Shown: positions 13,090 to 24,953 of the stretch, piece by piece
Position numbering within the stretch: position 1 is the stretch's first letter
Layout: the number at the start of each line of letters is the position of its first letter
DNA from: Gonapodya sp. JEL0774
Lineage: Eukaryota > Monoblepharomycota > Monoblepharidomycetes > Monoblepharidales > Gonapodyaceae
NCBI GenBank assembly: GCA_027604505.1
Contig: JADIIX010000043.1
Location: forward strand, 98,928-162,927
Direction: 5' to 3'
DNA length: 64,000 bases
The notes under the pieces: generated by a model
Databases searched by the model: none
Seen by the model: only the letters and a program-made list of their open reading frames with translations
What the model was told of the DNA's origin: nothing
Made by a program: the position numbers and the translations under genes

Positions 13090-13991
13090 CTACTTCAACT
13101 TAAATTCTACAAGTTTGCCCGCTGCAACATCCCCAGCGCTCTTGATCGCAAACTGTACCACTTCATTCCACCCTTTCTCATCCTTGGACGTAATCACATC
13201 GGTAGGAATCCATTCAAACACTGCCATAGACGCCCGATATCCTTGGCGTGCCTCGACCACTGCCGTGGAAGAACAAGAACCTGAATAGTCAACTCCGAGT
13301 GGAAAGTGGATACCATAACCATGTCATGTCTCTCACACTGATTTAATTCATCCATGCGTTGACCTGCCTCAGACTCAAAATTGTATTAAAGAAGTTTTTG
13401 GGAGAATGTGTGGAGAATTCACCTGTTACGATAGCATTCCTAATTTGCTTTTCGTCTACCCGTTTCCCGTCGCTCGAGCATTTGGCAAGCACTCCGTATG
13501 TCTCTCGCAATGAAGCACTAGTCTGAAGTCCCACCTTGCCGACCTCCAGCATGAGGCTTAAAGTGACTTTCTCTGTGACAGACAGCCGTATTCCCTTCTG
13601 TTTGAATATTTCGTCCGCCACCAGAGTTCGAACAAATGCAACTGCGCAAGAAGTTGTGTGAGTAGATTAAGTGTTGAGATGCCGCTGCTGAATATCTGAG
13701 ACGCAACGAACTGCATTTCAGAGCGTAGTCTTTCCGAGCCTGCCCCTTGTCTGGTGCATTCAAAGACAAAGAACTTCCAGAGTTTTGTCTGCTTTGAGAG
13801 CCCGAGGGCAGCTGAAGAGAGGCAGAAGAGCTTTTGCGAAACATTAAAGTGGACTTTGGAAGAGAAGTGGAGCTATGGGAAGAATGAGGCGAAGGGGCTG
13901 TGTGGCCACTGATCGCTTTGGTCACATGGCCATTGAATGCTCTTCTCCTAATACCGCAATCCGACAGGACTCTCAAGCGCAATGACGACAT
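13090..13991 (-). CDS. unrecognised protein, possibly mitochondrial
   Basis: Not recognised. The N-terminal exon starts MSSLRLRVLSDCGIRRRAFN, rich in Arg, Ser and hydrophobics with few acids, like a mitochondrial presequence, then a Ser-rich linker. After an intron comes an alpha-helical stretch (FVRTLVADEIFKQKGIRLS, then VTEKVTLSLMLEVGKVGLQ, to about 13425). A last exon holds RQGYRASMAVFEWIPTDVIT and ends AAGKLVEFKLK with a stop at 13090-13092. The three pieces share compatible frames and GT/AG boundaries, and the two C-terminal pieces look like folded-protein sequence. An upstream in-frame ATG exists at 14006. The gene is head to head with the DUF423 gene, leaving only about 55 bases between start codons. 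No function is proposed. Confidence 0.5.
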
Positions 13992-14046
13992 CCCCAGGTT
14001 CGTCAATCCCCATTCTCCAGTTCTATTGCTCTATTGTCCACACTCC

Positions 14047-14663
14047 ATGACTCGTTTTCCTTGTCGACTTTACCTCCTTGGAACTCTTGGTGTTCCCCCC
14101 CGTCTCCAATCAATATGAACCTTCCGCAGTTGTCGACCGTGTCAACTTTTTGAAGGTCGCAAGCATCTTTGGTATCTCAGCTGTTATGCTTGGTGGGTTT
14201 GATTCATTTTCCGGAGTATCGGGGCGTTGAGAGTGATTCGGTTTCCACAGGCGCGTTCGGAGCACATGGCCTTAAAGCCACTCTGGCAAGACATCCTGAT
14301 GGTATCGCAAAACTTAAAAACTGGGATACTGCAGCACATTACCATCTCATTCACTCTGCCGCCATTCTCGCATTGGGATTCAAGCAGACGTCACAACCTG
14401 GTGTACCACTGAACAAATACTTTCATTGGGCCGGATTATTGTGGGCGGGAGGGATCACACTGTTCTCAGGTAGCATCTATTTACTGGTACTGGATATGGA
14501 GAAAAAGTGAGTGCTATTGGGAATTCTTGTAACACTGCCACCGCAGACGTCCCAAATGATGACTCCCAACTGCAGGTACTCAAGACCGCTGGGCCCCATA
14601 ACTCCGATAGGAGGGTCACTTTTCATTGCAGGCTGGGCGTGTATATATTTTGGAAGTACATAA
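14047..14663 (+). CDS. DUF423 / TMEM256-like small membrane protein
   Basis: Small integral membrane protein of the DUF423 (YgdD/TMEM256) family; function unknown in all organisms, with mitochondrial or plasma-membrane location reported for relatives. The start at 14047 (MTRFPCRLYLLGTL) uses a 40-base intron beginning GTGTTC, which joins in frame to VVDRVNFLKVASIFGISAVM. A second intron leads to the family signature GAFGAHGLKATL. Then follow DTAAHYHLIHSAAILALGF, HWAGLLWAGGITLFSGSIYL, and after a third intron the C-terminal helix PITPIGGSLFIAGWACIYFG with a stop at 14661-14663. Four predicted membrane helices, about 125-130 residues, normal for the family. The very short shared upstream region with the minus-strand neighbour suggests a bidirectional promoter. 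Confidence 0.8.
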
Positions 14664-14889
14664 ACTGAATCCATTTTCTCTGTGTAATGTAACATCCAAC
14701 AACATGTTCTCGCGCACTATCAACCACGGCTGTTCCTTACTGCTCTCCCTCGTTAATCTGTCGAGACCTATCATGAGCTTTTCGGGGGTAAGAATTCGAA
14801 TTATCCTCTGTGGCCTCCAGAAGAATGGACTGGGAGCTTTCTGCTTCTTGCCCCGCTACTTTCTTTCTCCCATCGTCTCTTGCTTGAAG

Positions 14890-16193
14890 ATGGCGTGGCG
14901 GTCCTCGGGGGTGTCGAACGCGGACTTGGTAGATAACCTCAAAAGTAGGATGACTCAGTGCAAGTCACCATTGGCATATTCGTGATATGGACTCTCCGGT
15001 GGGCCTGCCAATCAGAGAATAACATCGTCAAACACTCACGAGTTGAAAATGCTATGCGTTCTGTAGATAGAGTAAGTTCTAGATGAACTGACTGTGGGAC
15101 AGATATCCATTTCTTCACCTTCCCTCTGATGTGCATCACCCCGATTCTGGATAGGCGAAATACGCTCCTGACGTTTCTCGCGCGTATGACGACGCTCCTC
15201 AGCCTATTGGATATGGTAAAAGTGTCCCACACCCGCTGACACAATACCGAATTCATAGTTCACATGCACACCCCAGCTGCAACCATCTCAGCGCCGCATA
15301 TGCATGCATATATGCTGATGGAGTAAGTGTTGTGGTCATTCACGTGGACTGACCTTTGTCACTTCTTTATGAGCGTGGAGCCATCGTTTTTGACGGATTG
15401 TCTCCACCTCGCCCCTAGACTGGAGCCTTATCTTCAGCCAGGAATGAGGGTGTTGGACGTTGGGTGTGAGTTATTTTCAGCTCTAAGTCGTTAATCATTG
15501 TAAACGGAGAGCGTGCGACACGAACATGCGGGCTCGACGTCGATCCTCACATCTATTCCGTCACCTAATCTCACAATAGCTGGCTCCGGGTATCTCTCAG
15601 CATGTATGGCTGAGATGGTTGGTCCCACTGGCCTGGTCGTCGCCGTTGAACACATTCCAGAACTTGCCAACTTGACACTCAAGAACATTCATTCCCACCA
15701 GCCAGAGTGGCTGAGGGACGGGAGGATAGAAGTGCATAGTGAGTGCAGGCAATTAGTCAGATATGGTCCTGACTGTATGGATCAAGCGTCATCTTTTATT
15801 TGCGTTTCAGCTGCCGACGGCAGGTTGGGGTTCTCTGCAAAAGCGCCCTACGATGCCATTCACGTGGGTGCCGCTGCCCCCACCATACCGTGTGCGCTCA
15901 TCGAGCAACTAAAATCTCCCGGACGCATGGTGAGGCTGCACGAGGCTCGCAGTGCACCCTGCATTGAAACTATACTTGCTGAATTAAGGTCATCCCGGTC
16001 GGAACCACCCAACAAGATTTGTACAGGGTTGAAAAGAGCGTATCTGGAGAGGTCAAAGAGGAGGAGCTGATGGGCGTTTTGTGAGTTGTTTTCCGTTCAG
16101 CTCTTTGCGACGACGAATCTCATGCCGTGACGGAACTTTGATTTGCCAAGGTTTGTACCGCTCACTGACAGGGAGAAGCAAATCAAAATGTGA
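14890..16193 (+). CDS. protein-L-isoaspartate O-methyltransferase
   Basis: Repairs age-damaged proteins by methylating L-isoaspartyl residues with S-adenosylmethionine (EC 2.1.1.77) in the cytosol. The ATG at 14890 reads MAWRSSGVSNADLVDNLKS, the usual N-terminus. Short exons follow: ENAMRSVDR, KYAPDVSRAYDDAPQPIGYG, the substrate-binding TISAPHMHAYML (about 15283), LEPYLQPGMRVLDVG (SAM motif I, about 15420-15468) and SGSGYLSACMAEMVGPTG (15585). Then come APYDAIHVGAAAPTIP, the motif VIPVGTTQQDLYRVEKS (about 15988), and the last exon FVPLTDREKQIKM with a stop at 16191-16193. Length of about 230 residues matches eukaryotic PCMT. About nine exons, the most fragmented gene in the window. Motifs are complete, so the enzyme should be functional. 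Confidence 0.88.
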
Positions 16194-16313
16194 TACTTGC
16201 TCAACCCGGCTCGATCAACTTGTAGATAATCATAAAGTGTACATAGAAATGTGTGTTTTGCGTCTCTGTAAAGTGACACATTGTCGTCACCAAACTAGTC
16301 ATCTACCAGTGCG

Positions 16314-19300
16314 ATGCCGAGCTCTACGAGCGATGGCGGTGGAACTTCAGTCACGACGATTTCTACCACGGGCAAAAGACGGCGACCCAAAGCATTTATC
16401 CAAGAGATGCAGACAGCGTCGCAACTTGCTGTGCTCGTGAAGGAACTGTCAGTCAACGCCCGCAAGGCGAGGGACTTGAAGAGTCAGCAGGATCTCAACT
16501 CAATGAAAGTGTGTGAGCGCTGATCGAGAGTAGGGTCTCTTTGTGTGCCCTTTGCGTGGGTATTGATGACGGATCTTGCATCTGTGTCTCTCGTTGAACG
16601 AAAAAGAGCCTTACAACGGCAATAAAGGATGAGGAAGAGCTGAGCATCCTTAAGTGAGATAATGGCGACTGATTGGTGTGTGGAAAACTGGGCGCTGAGT
16701 GATTCAATCGGTAGGATGGAAGCTCTCGTTGGAATTATCAACCCGACTGCTCGAAGGCAGCTTGGTGGGTCTAGCGGTGACAAAGCGTCTACTTGGATAA
16801 CTCGAAATGAAATTGTTCGCTCTTAGTGCGCAATCGTCTGTTGGACCGAATGACGGATGAGAAGGGTGGGCGCTACAGCATTCCATTCCCTCCCTCATGC
16901 AATTCTGAAGCTACATCTTCTTATAGAGCTAGCGAACGCAATTCAAGTACAAAAAGACGAGTTCCTGCAGTTCGTTTGGAAACGGCGCGTTGAGGCCCGT
17001 GGAGAGACACGGCAGTTGTTCCACGGAAGCACGTCGGCCGCCACCGTCGCCCAAAAGCGGCTGGGCGATATGCTGGCTCAAGCAAGTCTCGAGACTCTGC
17101 GATCATTTGAGGTCAGCAACAGGGCAACTCTTTGTAAATATGGTATAGATTCGGGGCTCATTGAGCAGGACGACATCGATTCTTTCTTCCTTCCAAAGGT
17201 ACTTGACGTTTCGTGTAGAATTTATCAATTCTTGCTATACCAGACGTCTTCCGACCAGGTCCGTCTGTGTAGCACCGATCCGCGCGCCGTGTTATCACCA
17301 TCGCGCCTTTCTTTTCGCCTGATGGATACCAACAGTGGCGCATTCGACTCATCAGATCGGAGTTGGGTTACCGTTACGGCCACAACTGGACTGAACATCG
17401 TCAGACTCCTTCAACGACCGATGCTTCGTAGATTAGTTCTAAGGGCAATCGAGCAGGTAGCTCTGGGTGATGCACCACCGAGACGAGCGTCCATGATACG
17501 ATATGAGGGTATGAGTACTTCGATGGGAGGCACTCAATCTAGTACGTCGTTCGTACACGTTTTAGCTCATGTCTTAGACGCTGTTCATCCTTCTCATGAG
17601 CTGCCGGCGTCTGTGTTGGCGTTCCCTCTCTACGCGCCGATCATCCTTCGGAGGCGACTGTCCGCGCTTGGATATGATTTGCGGTCTGCGCCGGAAGATG
17701 GAAGCTTTGATGCGCGCTCCGCGCTCGACATTCTCAATCAAGTAGACGCAAGACTGGGCAGAAGCATGCGGTTTTATTTCGAGCTAACAACGGGGACTGA
17801 TACTGAGTGGATGGTGTCGTTTGTGCCTTCAAAAGCGACTAGCTTTGCGTCACAAGGGAGTGCATTTACCCTGACATGTGACGGAGTGGGGCTTACAGCT
17901 GCTTGGGATGCTAGTGTGATTCCGTGAGTCGACACTTTCACCTTGCCTTGGCTTTGAGTCTGATTCTTGCACTCCAGGCTCAACATTTCTGTACCGGCTG
18001 ACCTCTTACGAACTTCTTGGGGTTTCTTGTTGGACGCCTTTGATGGATCCATTGCTGTTCTAGGAGATCGAGGTTCATTCACACTTGTGTTTGGTGAAGG
18101 CTCCCTGTACTTTCCCCCTTCGATTCAAGAAGAGCAGAGGGAAATCATCACCTCCAACGAGCTGATACCAAACCTTAGCTTGAGACAGTGTGCGGAAATG
18201 AGATGAGACGCTTTTCGTGGTTCTTCCTTCTCGAAGTCAAATTATATTGTATCCATGTAGCCGCTGTCCCCTCAGTCGATTCGAGCAACAAACCCGGCAT
18301 GCAAGTTAATTTTGGAGAGAGCGTCTTTGCATTCGATGTCGGTGGTCAAGCACAGCCCTTCAATAAGATTGTTGAGTATGTCATTCCGAAGAGCTGTAAG
18401 TTAAAAGCGCTCGGCGTTTCTCTCACGGGGTCTCAGTCAACGAGGGTTTTTTCGCAGATCTGGGATCTGACTTAGGTGAAAAACAAATTCGTGTTTCCGG
18501 CGAGGCAACAGCAGAAGAAGAGGAGGAAAAGTTGCAGATGGTTGTTATTGCTAGTCAGCCCTCTGGTCTGCTTCTTGAAGCTCATAACATCCTTCGATGT
18601 AGGCCCTTGAGAAGGCCTTCCTCCGAGCTGTACAGACGCACGATAACCTTCGATCTTTCTCGCAGTACCCACCAAACATCTACAGGCGGTCACTTTGTGC
18701 TACTGTGATCCAGAGGGCTTGGAGACGACACAGAGGTCGCCTATTGAGACAACACTTGAGGCAACAGCAATACGCCGCCGCAACATTGATACAGCGCCTT
18801 TGCAGGAGGTATCTGAGGAAACTGCGGCACCGGAAGGAGCAGGCATGCAAAATTATCCAAAGGAACTGGCGCAGAAAGCTCTTTATCTGGGTTGCGCTGC
18901 TGAGTCCGTTTGCAGACAAATTATTGTTGTTTCTCAAATTTGACAGATTTTACACTTCGGGTTTGCCTTTAGGAACGAAGTACCAAACATCCATTCCACA
19001 GATGCATCATGCAGCAGCACGTATACAAAGACGATACCGCCAGTGGGCGCTTTACAAGAACTCACCAGTGGCTGCAATCTACCGTCGTAAAATTGAAGAC
19101 ATAATTGCCACAGTCAACAAGATCTGCGCCTGGTGGCGGCCTCTTTACCGTAAGATTGTTGAGCAGAGAGCGCTACAACAGGTAACGTTAGTTTGGAGGC
19201 ATATTATTTGGTCCGTTACTAAACCGAGTCACGACATCCGCTCAGAAACATAACGCTGCAACGACCATACAACGAGTGTGGCGAGGTGGGAGCCACCTCT

Positions 19301-19800
19301 AATTTACATATCGAATTGAGAGCCTAATGTCAATTATTGTTGTAAAGGCCATTACCTTCGGCAACTCCTGAAACCAGAACTGAGAGAACGCCTGAGTGTA
19401 TTAGGCGAATCAATAAGGAAACACAGGAGTGATTTGACGAAGTATCATGGTGAGTGGACTAGCAGACCTCGTGGGGTTAGGGTATACACATACAGGATCT
19501 TTTTCTTTCCACAGGCGCTTTTGTCTTGCAACGAGCTTGGCGGAGCTACCAACTAAAACGCGTGCGGTCCCAGAAAATTAAGATTCGCAATTTGGCAGCC
19601 ACAAGAATACAATCTCTTTGGAGGGGTTATTGGGTGCGTTCACGTGGGTATTCTTCGCAAACTTTGCACCAGGATGAAAGATACTAGTTGTTTTGGCTAT
19701 AACTCTTCCGCCCGTTTCTTGTCTCAGATATTCATCTTCGTTTCTCATACGGAGAGAGTGTTTTCCTGTTCGGAATATCCAAAGCGTTAAAGCAATGTAA
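16314..19800 (+). CDS. IQ-motif protein of unknown function
   Basis: Large protein of roughly 800-900 residues with no catalytic domain I recognise. It starts MPSSTSDGGGTSVTT at 16314, then a helical region (FIQEMQTASQLAVLVKELS). The middle exon (about 16930-17923) is one long open stretch of mixed helical/beta sequence (KDEFLQFVWKRRVEARGE to GLTAAWDASVIP). The C-terminal third is a tandem array of IQ-type calmodulin/EF-hand light-chain binding helices: IQRAWRRHRGRLLRQ (18707), LIQRLCRRYLRKLR, IIQRNWRRK, ARIQRRYRQWALYK (19020), TIQRVWRG (19265), LQRAWRSYQLKR (19525) and RIQSLWRGYWVR (19605). Small introns interrupt the array. The end at 19800 assumes a final spliced exon; a stop at 19685-19687 is reached if that intron is retained. 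Arrays like this are common in flagellar and centrosomal proteins, which would fit a zoosporic fungus (inference). Confidence 0.68.
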
Positions 19801-19928
19801 CTATATGCTCAAACTTTTTAAGCCGACCGGGATTGTATGTCCGAAGGCGGCCATTATTCTTTAGAATGTGTATCGTGGGATTGGAGGTGTCACAGAATGC
19901 GGAGTTACTACTGTCACAGCCTTGAGCA

Positions 19929-21939
19929 ATGAGCACCCTTGAATCGGAAGCTCACTCGCGGCTAAGACTACAATGGGAGATATCTTCCATCAATCCTGAA
20001 TCGGACAACAATATCAAGGAGGCAGATCACGCTTCTTCGTATCATGAATGGAAGAATTCTGACGAAATCGAAACGATTCAGAATGCACTTCTCAAATGGT
20101 ACGATGATTCTTTTGCGTCGGGAACACAGAGGAATATGCCTTGGAGAATTCACGACACAAAAGTGAGGTTGGATCGGTTAGTTGGTTGTGTTACGTATGG
20201 TGTAGACGGTTTCTTTTCGACCGTAGGAGACGACCACTAAGTCAACGGATCAACGTGCTTATGAAATTTGGCTTTCAGAAGTGATGCTTCAACAGGTTCG
20301 ACAAAATCGAACGGTGGTGGGACATCATCCGGTGATGACACGTACATCTGGCATTGTGTGACAGACTCAGGTTGAACGAGCTCGTCCTTACTTTATGAAA
20401 TGGATTGAAAAATGGCCCACCATCAAGGATCTCGCCGAAGCCACCGAAAGTGATGTGCGAGCTCTTTGGTGAGACTTGTTGGCCAAATTCAGCTCGTGGT
20501 ACTGACGGAAACATTTTGACTTAAATGCGCATTGAGAGGTCTGGCCTTGGGTACTATACTCGAGCTACACGACTACTTGATGCTGCCCGTCTTGTAGTCG
20601 AGAAATTTGAGGGGAAGCTCCCGGAGAGCGTGCAAGTATTGCAAAGAGAGTTGCCTGGAATCGGCCGGTACACCGCTGCTGCAATAGCTTCGATAGCTTA
20701 TGGGCTGCCCACTGCTGTTGTTGATGGAAACGTTGTGAGGGTTTTGTCGCGGTTGAGAGCAATCGGCGGAGACCCAAAATCCAAGTCCGTGGAGACCTTG
20801 TTTTGGTGAGAAGATTCGCTGAACCTTCTGTCTCACATGTCAACCTCATTGAATCGCTTCAAGGAGTCTTGCATCCGCTCTCCTATCGCCTTTTCGACCG
20901 GGAGCGTTTAACCAAGCGCTCATGGATCTCGGAGCAACTGTGTGCACGCCTCGTAGGCCTAACTGCAACGGATGTGTTCTGAGAAATGTTTGCAGGGCCA
21001 GGGCAGAAGAAGTCGCTTTCAGCCAAATATCTACTCCTACTGATATAGAGGATGGTAAGAAATGTGTCATTGCTCGGGATACTGCAGATGTCTAACTGTA
21101 CATTCGTGCCTGAACTGGTGCTTATAGTGTTGCAGTCGGTCTGCGAAGAGAAACCTGTTGAGCCGTGTAGACTGTGCCCTTCCCCTTCCTCCATCTCCCA
21201 ATTGTCACACAACCCATCTGTGTATCCAGCGCCACAGAGAAAGTCTGCACGTCCCACACGCAATTACACTATCATTGTTGTTGAGCGCATTAACCCCGAC
21301 GGAGAAAATGAAATCAGGATCCGAAGACGCGAAGAAGGTGGTCTCTTAGGAGGATTATGGGAATTCGCGATGATTGAAAAGAGCAGCTCCGGGCAGCTCC
21401 ATGAAGGAATGAGCGACATGCACGATCAGAATACCGGGGGGAAACGAAAACGGACTGGTGGTGACATGGGTGCGACCAAGGGAATATCTCAACACGCAGG
21501 AAAGGCCGAATTTAATGCGCCTCCAACACCTGGTAGTTCTGATTGCCAGCGACATGCTGCAAGTTCAGCCGTTCGGGACCTACTCAAAATCGAAATCGGA
21601 GATTTTGGATGTTCAACTCCAAAAAACATTCTGTCTGGCCGCCCCAATGAGTACACCGTCTCTTCATGTGAACAACTGGGCAACGTGACCCACGTTTTTT
21701 CCCATCTTGCTTGGAAAATGGATGTGGAACATTGGGTTGTGGTCACAGCCTCGCCTGAAAAGGACCTCACGGAGGACGGATTTGCCTGGGTGAAAGCAAA
21801 AGAATTGGACAAATTCGCCATGGGTAATGGCATGAGAAAGGTTTGGAACATGGTGGAGGGAAAGGAGTCTGAGAAACAGGAGAAAACAAATCCGACTAAA
21901 AAGAAAAAGGGTACCGCAGTTTCGAGGAAGAAGTCTTAA
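19929..21939 (+). CDS. A/G-specific adenine DNA glycosylase (MutY homologue)
   Basis: Base-excision repair enzyme that removes adenine mispaired with 8-oxoguanine in nucleus or mitochondrion. The start at 19929 is MSTLESEAHSRL. Exons give WYDDSFASGTQRNMPWR, then AYEIWLSEVMLQQ spliced to TQVERARPYFMKW. Next are GLGYYTRATRLL and the helix-hairpin-helix LPGIGRYTAAAIASIAYG, followed by VVDGNVVRV with the catalytic Asp (about 20725). FNQALMDLGATVCTPRRPNC leads into the 4Fe-4S ligand set C-x6-C-x2-C-x5-C (about 20940-20995). The C-terminal exon (21125-21939) is the Nudix-like 8-oxoG recognition domain with LLGGLWEF and the VFSHLAWKMDVEHW loop. It has a Lys/Gly-rich insert between them and a basic KKKKGTAVSRKK tail, a likely nuclear signal. 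All catalytic elements are present. Confidence 0.9.
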
Positions 21940-22680
21940 TCCAGTGTTTTTTGTGGACCTTTGCAGATAGTATCAGGTTTATGAGATCCTTTACCCCTAC
22001 TTGTCGTATTGGGTATCGGACAGTGGAGTGGTTTGAGTTCACAGTCTCAGTGAAACCGCGCCGCTCACTGAGGACTCATTTTGTGCTTGCAAAGCGCTTT
22101 CCTGGCATCCGTGATCTGTTCCCAATAATGACTAGAGATCCAGAGTCACCATGCGAAACCTGGAGTCCTGGACTTTTGGAGTACTCTAGCCGTTCCCCGT
22201 GGCGACAGCATTCAAAGAGCATGTACGAAAGTGCCGGGTAAATGGTTGTGAAATTCGCTCAATACAAACATGACTATGATTTCAGCAGCAGTAACCCACA
22301 ATGGCCTTGCACTGACACCCGACAGTGAACCAAGTTTTCCAACCGGGCAGCCGCCGGTACATTGCATGTCGGACGGAGATGTGGACTTCAGTGCAAAAGC
22401 GCGGGATAAAAGGTAGAATTCATTATACGCATCGGATGGCGATGGGCAGATTCGCAGTTCAGTTGTTGGTATAATCCGTGATACTGTCTATGCAGCAAAA
22501 AAGGGACATTCATAAACTAACCATGCTTGATCTCTTTCTGGTGTACTGGTCCAACGCCAGTTTACAATACTCCACATCGTCTTCTTGATCCGTTCTGGTA
22601 CTTCCGTCCCTTCAATTGCTGTTGTTTTCCCCTCAGATGCCATCCCGGTTGTCACCTCGAGTTGATTTGTCCATTTCCTG
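21940..22680. other. intergenic, no gene seen
   Basis: About 740 bases between the convergent MutY and RING genes. Short open frames here have no coding character or motif. It should contain the 3' untranslated regions of both genes. Confidence 0.6.
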
Positions 22681-24953
22681 TCAACTGATATACAACCGAT
22701 GTACTCCCGTCTTTCCCAGCTTCTTCCTGCAACAAGGGCACTCCCTCCTCACCGTGAACGCCTGGTCCAGACACGCACTGCAAAACACGTGCCCACAGAC
22801 GGTACTACTCAATGGAGTGCTCGCGCCAGGCGTGGCGAGACATATCGCGCATTTTATCACACCCGGCGCTTGGGGCGGATCGGCAGGTAGCGCTGATTGA
22901 AACATGGCGAGAAGCCGCGCGGCAGTTGCGGAATTCTGGTGCGAACTTCCAGATGGAAAGGGTGCAGTGGCTGGACCAGGTGGGCGGACAGGTAAAGTAG
23001 AAGACACGATGACAACATCTTCATCATCCGTATCAGGTTGCGGGATAGAGGGCAGTCGTGCGAGAGGAAGTGGTGATCGGGGACCAGTTCTTTGGGATGA
23101 TCGATTCGACAAGCTGCGGACCAAGCTTGCGGCGAGCGACGCAACGCCGTCTGCAATTATCACAAGGGTTTAGGACGTGTACATAACAGGCAAAAAAAGC
23201 GTGACGTATGTTAGTTGCGACACGCAACTTGCCAACGTTGAAGTTACTTACCGAAAGTTCGCCATCCTGGCGGTCGGTTATCACTGGCATTGCTCCCAGT
23301 TCGACCGGCCCCCGCAACCACTACGTCGCCATCTTCCGTTTCATCTCTCCCGCCTTCGTTTCTTGCAGTCCTCTGGACCACTCCAGTGCTCAGTTCGTCA
23401 TCATCGTCGTCCCCAGTCAAATCGACCGCATTGTCAACCTCCGCACTTTCTCTCGCGTAAATTGCACCTCCAGCTATGGTCGAGTTGGATCCGGATCCCG
23501 CAAATCTGCGCTGCAATGCGTATGGCCGTCCACCTGCAGCCGCATTTGTGTGGAAATGATTATGCCGCAAAGGACCACCCCCAAATCGTACTGTACTCCC
23601 TGCTGGAGCGACCGGCGACGAGAGTGATGTGGAAGAGCCTGTAGAGGGTATGCGAACTGCGTGCGTGGGGATCGGCAGGCGCCGGCGGGTGCTTCGACGA
23701 GCTGTCAAGCGATTGGCGTCCAGCCCCCCCGGGTCAGTGTCGGACCCCCTTGGACCACTATTGTCACTAATATCCTCGTCATCACTTGAAAGGACGATGA
23801 CGTCGCTTTCGTGATCCCAGTTGGCGCGAGTCAGCTGGGATGTTGGTCGTGATGAAAAAGTCGACGCTGGTCCACCGACAGATGCCAAAGATGCGCGCAC
23901 CGTGGCATTAGACGACGTAGACGACGAGGATGGAGAAGGTGGAGGCGGAGGCGAAGGTGGGTTGTAATTTGAAATGAAGCCAGATGAACCGGAGGGAGGT
24001 GGAATAGGAGCGGAATCAGGGTTGACGGGGCGGGGGCTGAAATGCATATGAGCTGGCAGTTGACTGGGATAAACCTGTACACCGCCCCGGCGCCAAGTTG
24101 TTGAGTTGGAATGATGAGCCATGAACTGAGCAGCGCGGGAATAAGGCAAATCAACAATGTTCGATGGAGCCTCATTAAGGTACGAGCGCCAATCCTCATC
24201 CCCGCCAGCACCCTGGTGATTGTATGTTGGCGTAGGTAGCGGATTGACGGGGGCTCTGGAACCGAAGGCTGACGACGCCGGGCCGGTGGATGGTTGTACC
24301 AGTGAATCTGAGCGTATCCCAGAGGCGCCTTCGGCGCACGTGATATCCAAGTCATCGCAAGCCATCATATGATATTCAGGATGGAAAGGTTCCAAGGGAG
24401 GAGTGTGTGGGCCGGGCTCAACGTCGTCAAAGTCATGGAGAGGTGGGGAGGGGGGAGGGAAGTGAGATGGGACCCGAAAGTCTTCGTCGACGGCGCCGGG
24501 GAACGGAGTAAAGTCGAAAGGCTGGTCGCCTTCCGCAGACCCATAGAATGAAGAATGGGGATGTTGGGTGGAAGAATCCGAATAAGACGAATTTTGTGGG
24601 GAGGTGCGACTAAGACGAGGTGGAGGTGGGGGGGATCGGGCGATCGAGCGAGATGTGGAAGCGTGCTTGGGTTTGACCACGAACGAGAGACGCATGCGAG
24701 TAGGAGGGGGGGGAGCTTCCATGACAGGAGTCGGTGAACGGGGAATGGGTGTTGCCGTCGTGGCCTGCAGGTCAGAGGACAAGGGAGGTGTAAGCTGGGA
24801 CACCGGATGAAGGAGAATGAGAGGGGAAGAATGACGGCGAGACAGTGAGGAAGTGAAATAGCCAGCTGAGAAGTGAGGTGAACTGGAACGTGTGCCGTCC
24901 GGCCAATGTTTCGACAGACGGAGACGAAAGCCAACAGCCAGTCCCAGTGGCAA
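22681..24953 (-). CDS. RING finger protein with SUMO-interaction-like motifs (Slx8/RNF4-type)
   Basis: Likely SUMO-targeted ubiquitin E3 ligase acting in the nucleus. Exon 1 (24953 to about 23250) is disordered and Ser/Pro-rich. It carries two hydrophobic-acidic motifs typical of SUMO-binding sites: DVIVLSSDDED and NAVDLTGDDDDD. A third, DEDVVIVSS, is in exon 2. The join (exon 1 ending ACTTTCG before GTAAGT; exon 2 starting near 23157) is in frame. Exon 2 ends in a C3HC4 RING: CAICL, CGHVFCSACLDQ and CPCCRKKLG, then HRLYIS with a stop at 22681. RNF4 and Slx8 also end shortly after the RING with a HxIYI-like tail. Alternative start MEAPPPPTRMRLS at 24722. The RING is certain; the SUMO-targeted assignment rests on motifs, tail and layout. 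Confidence 0.78.
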
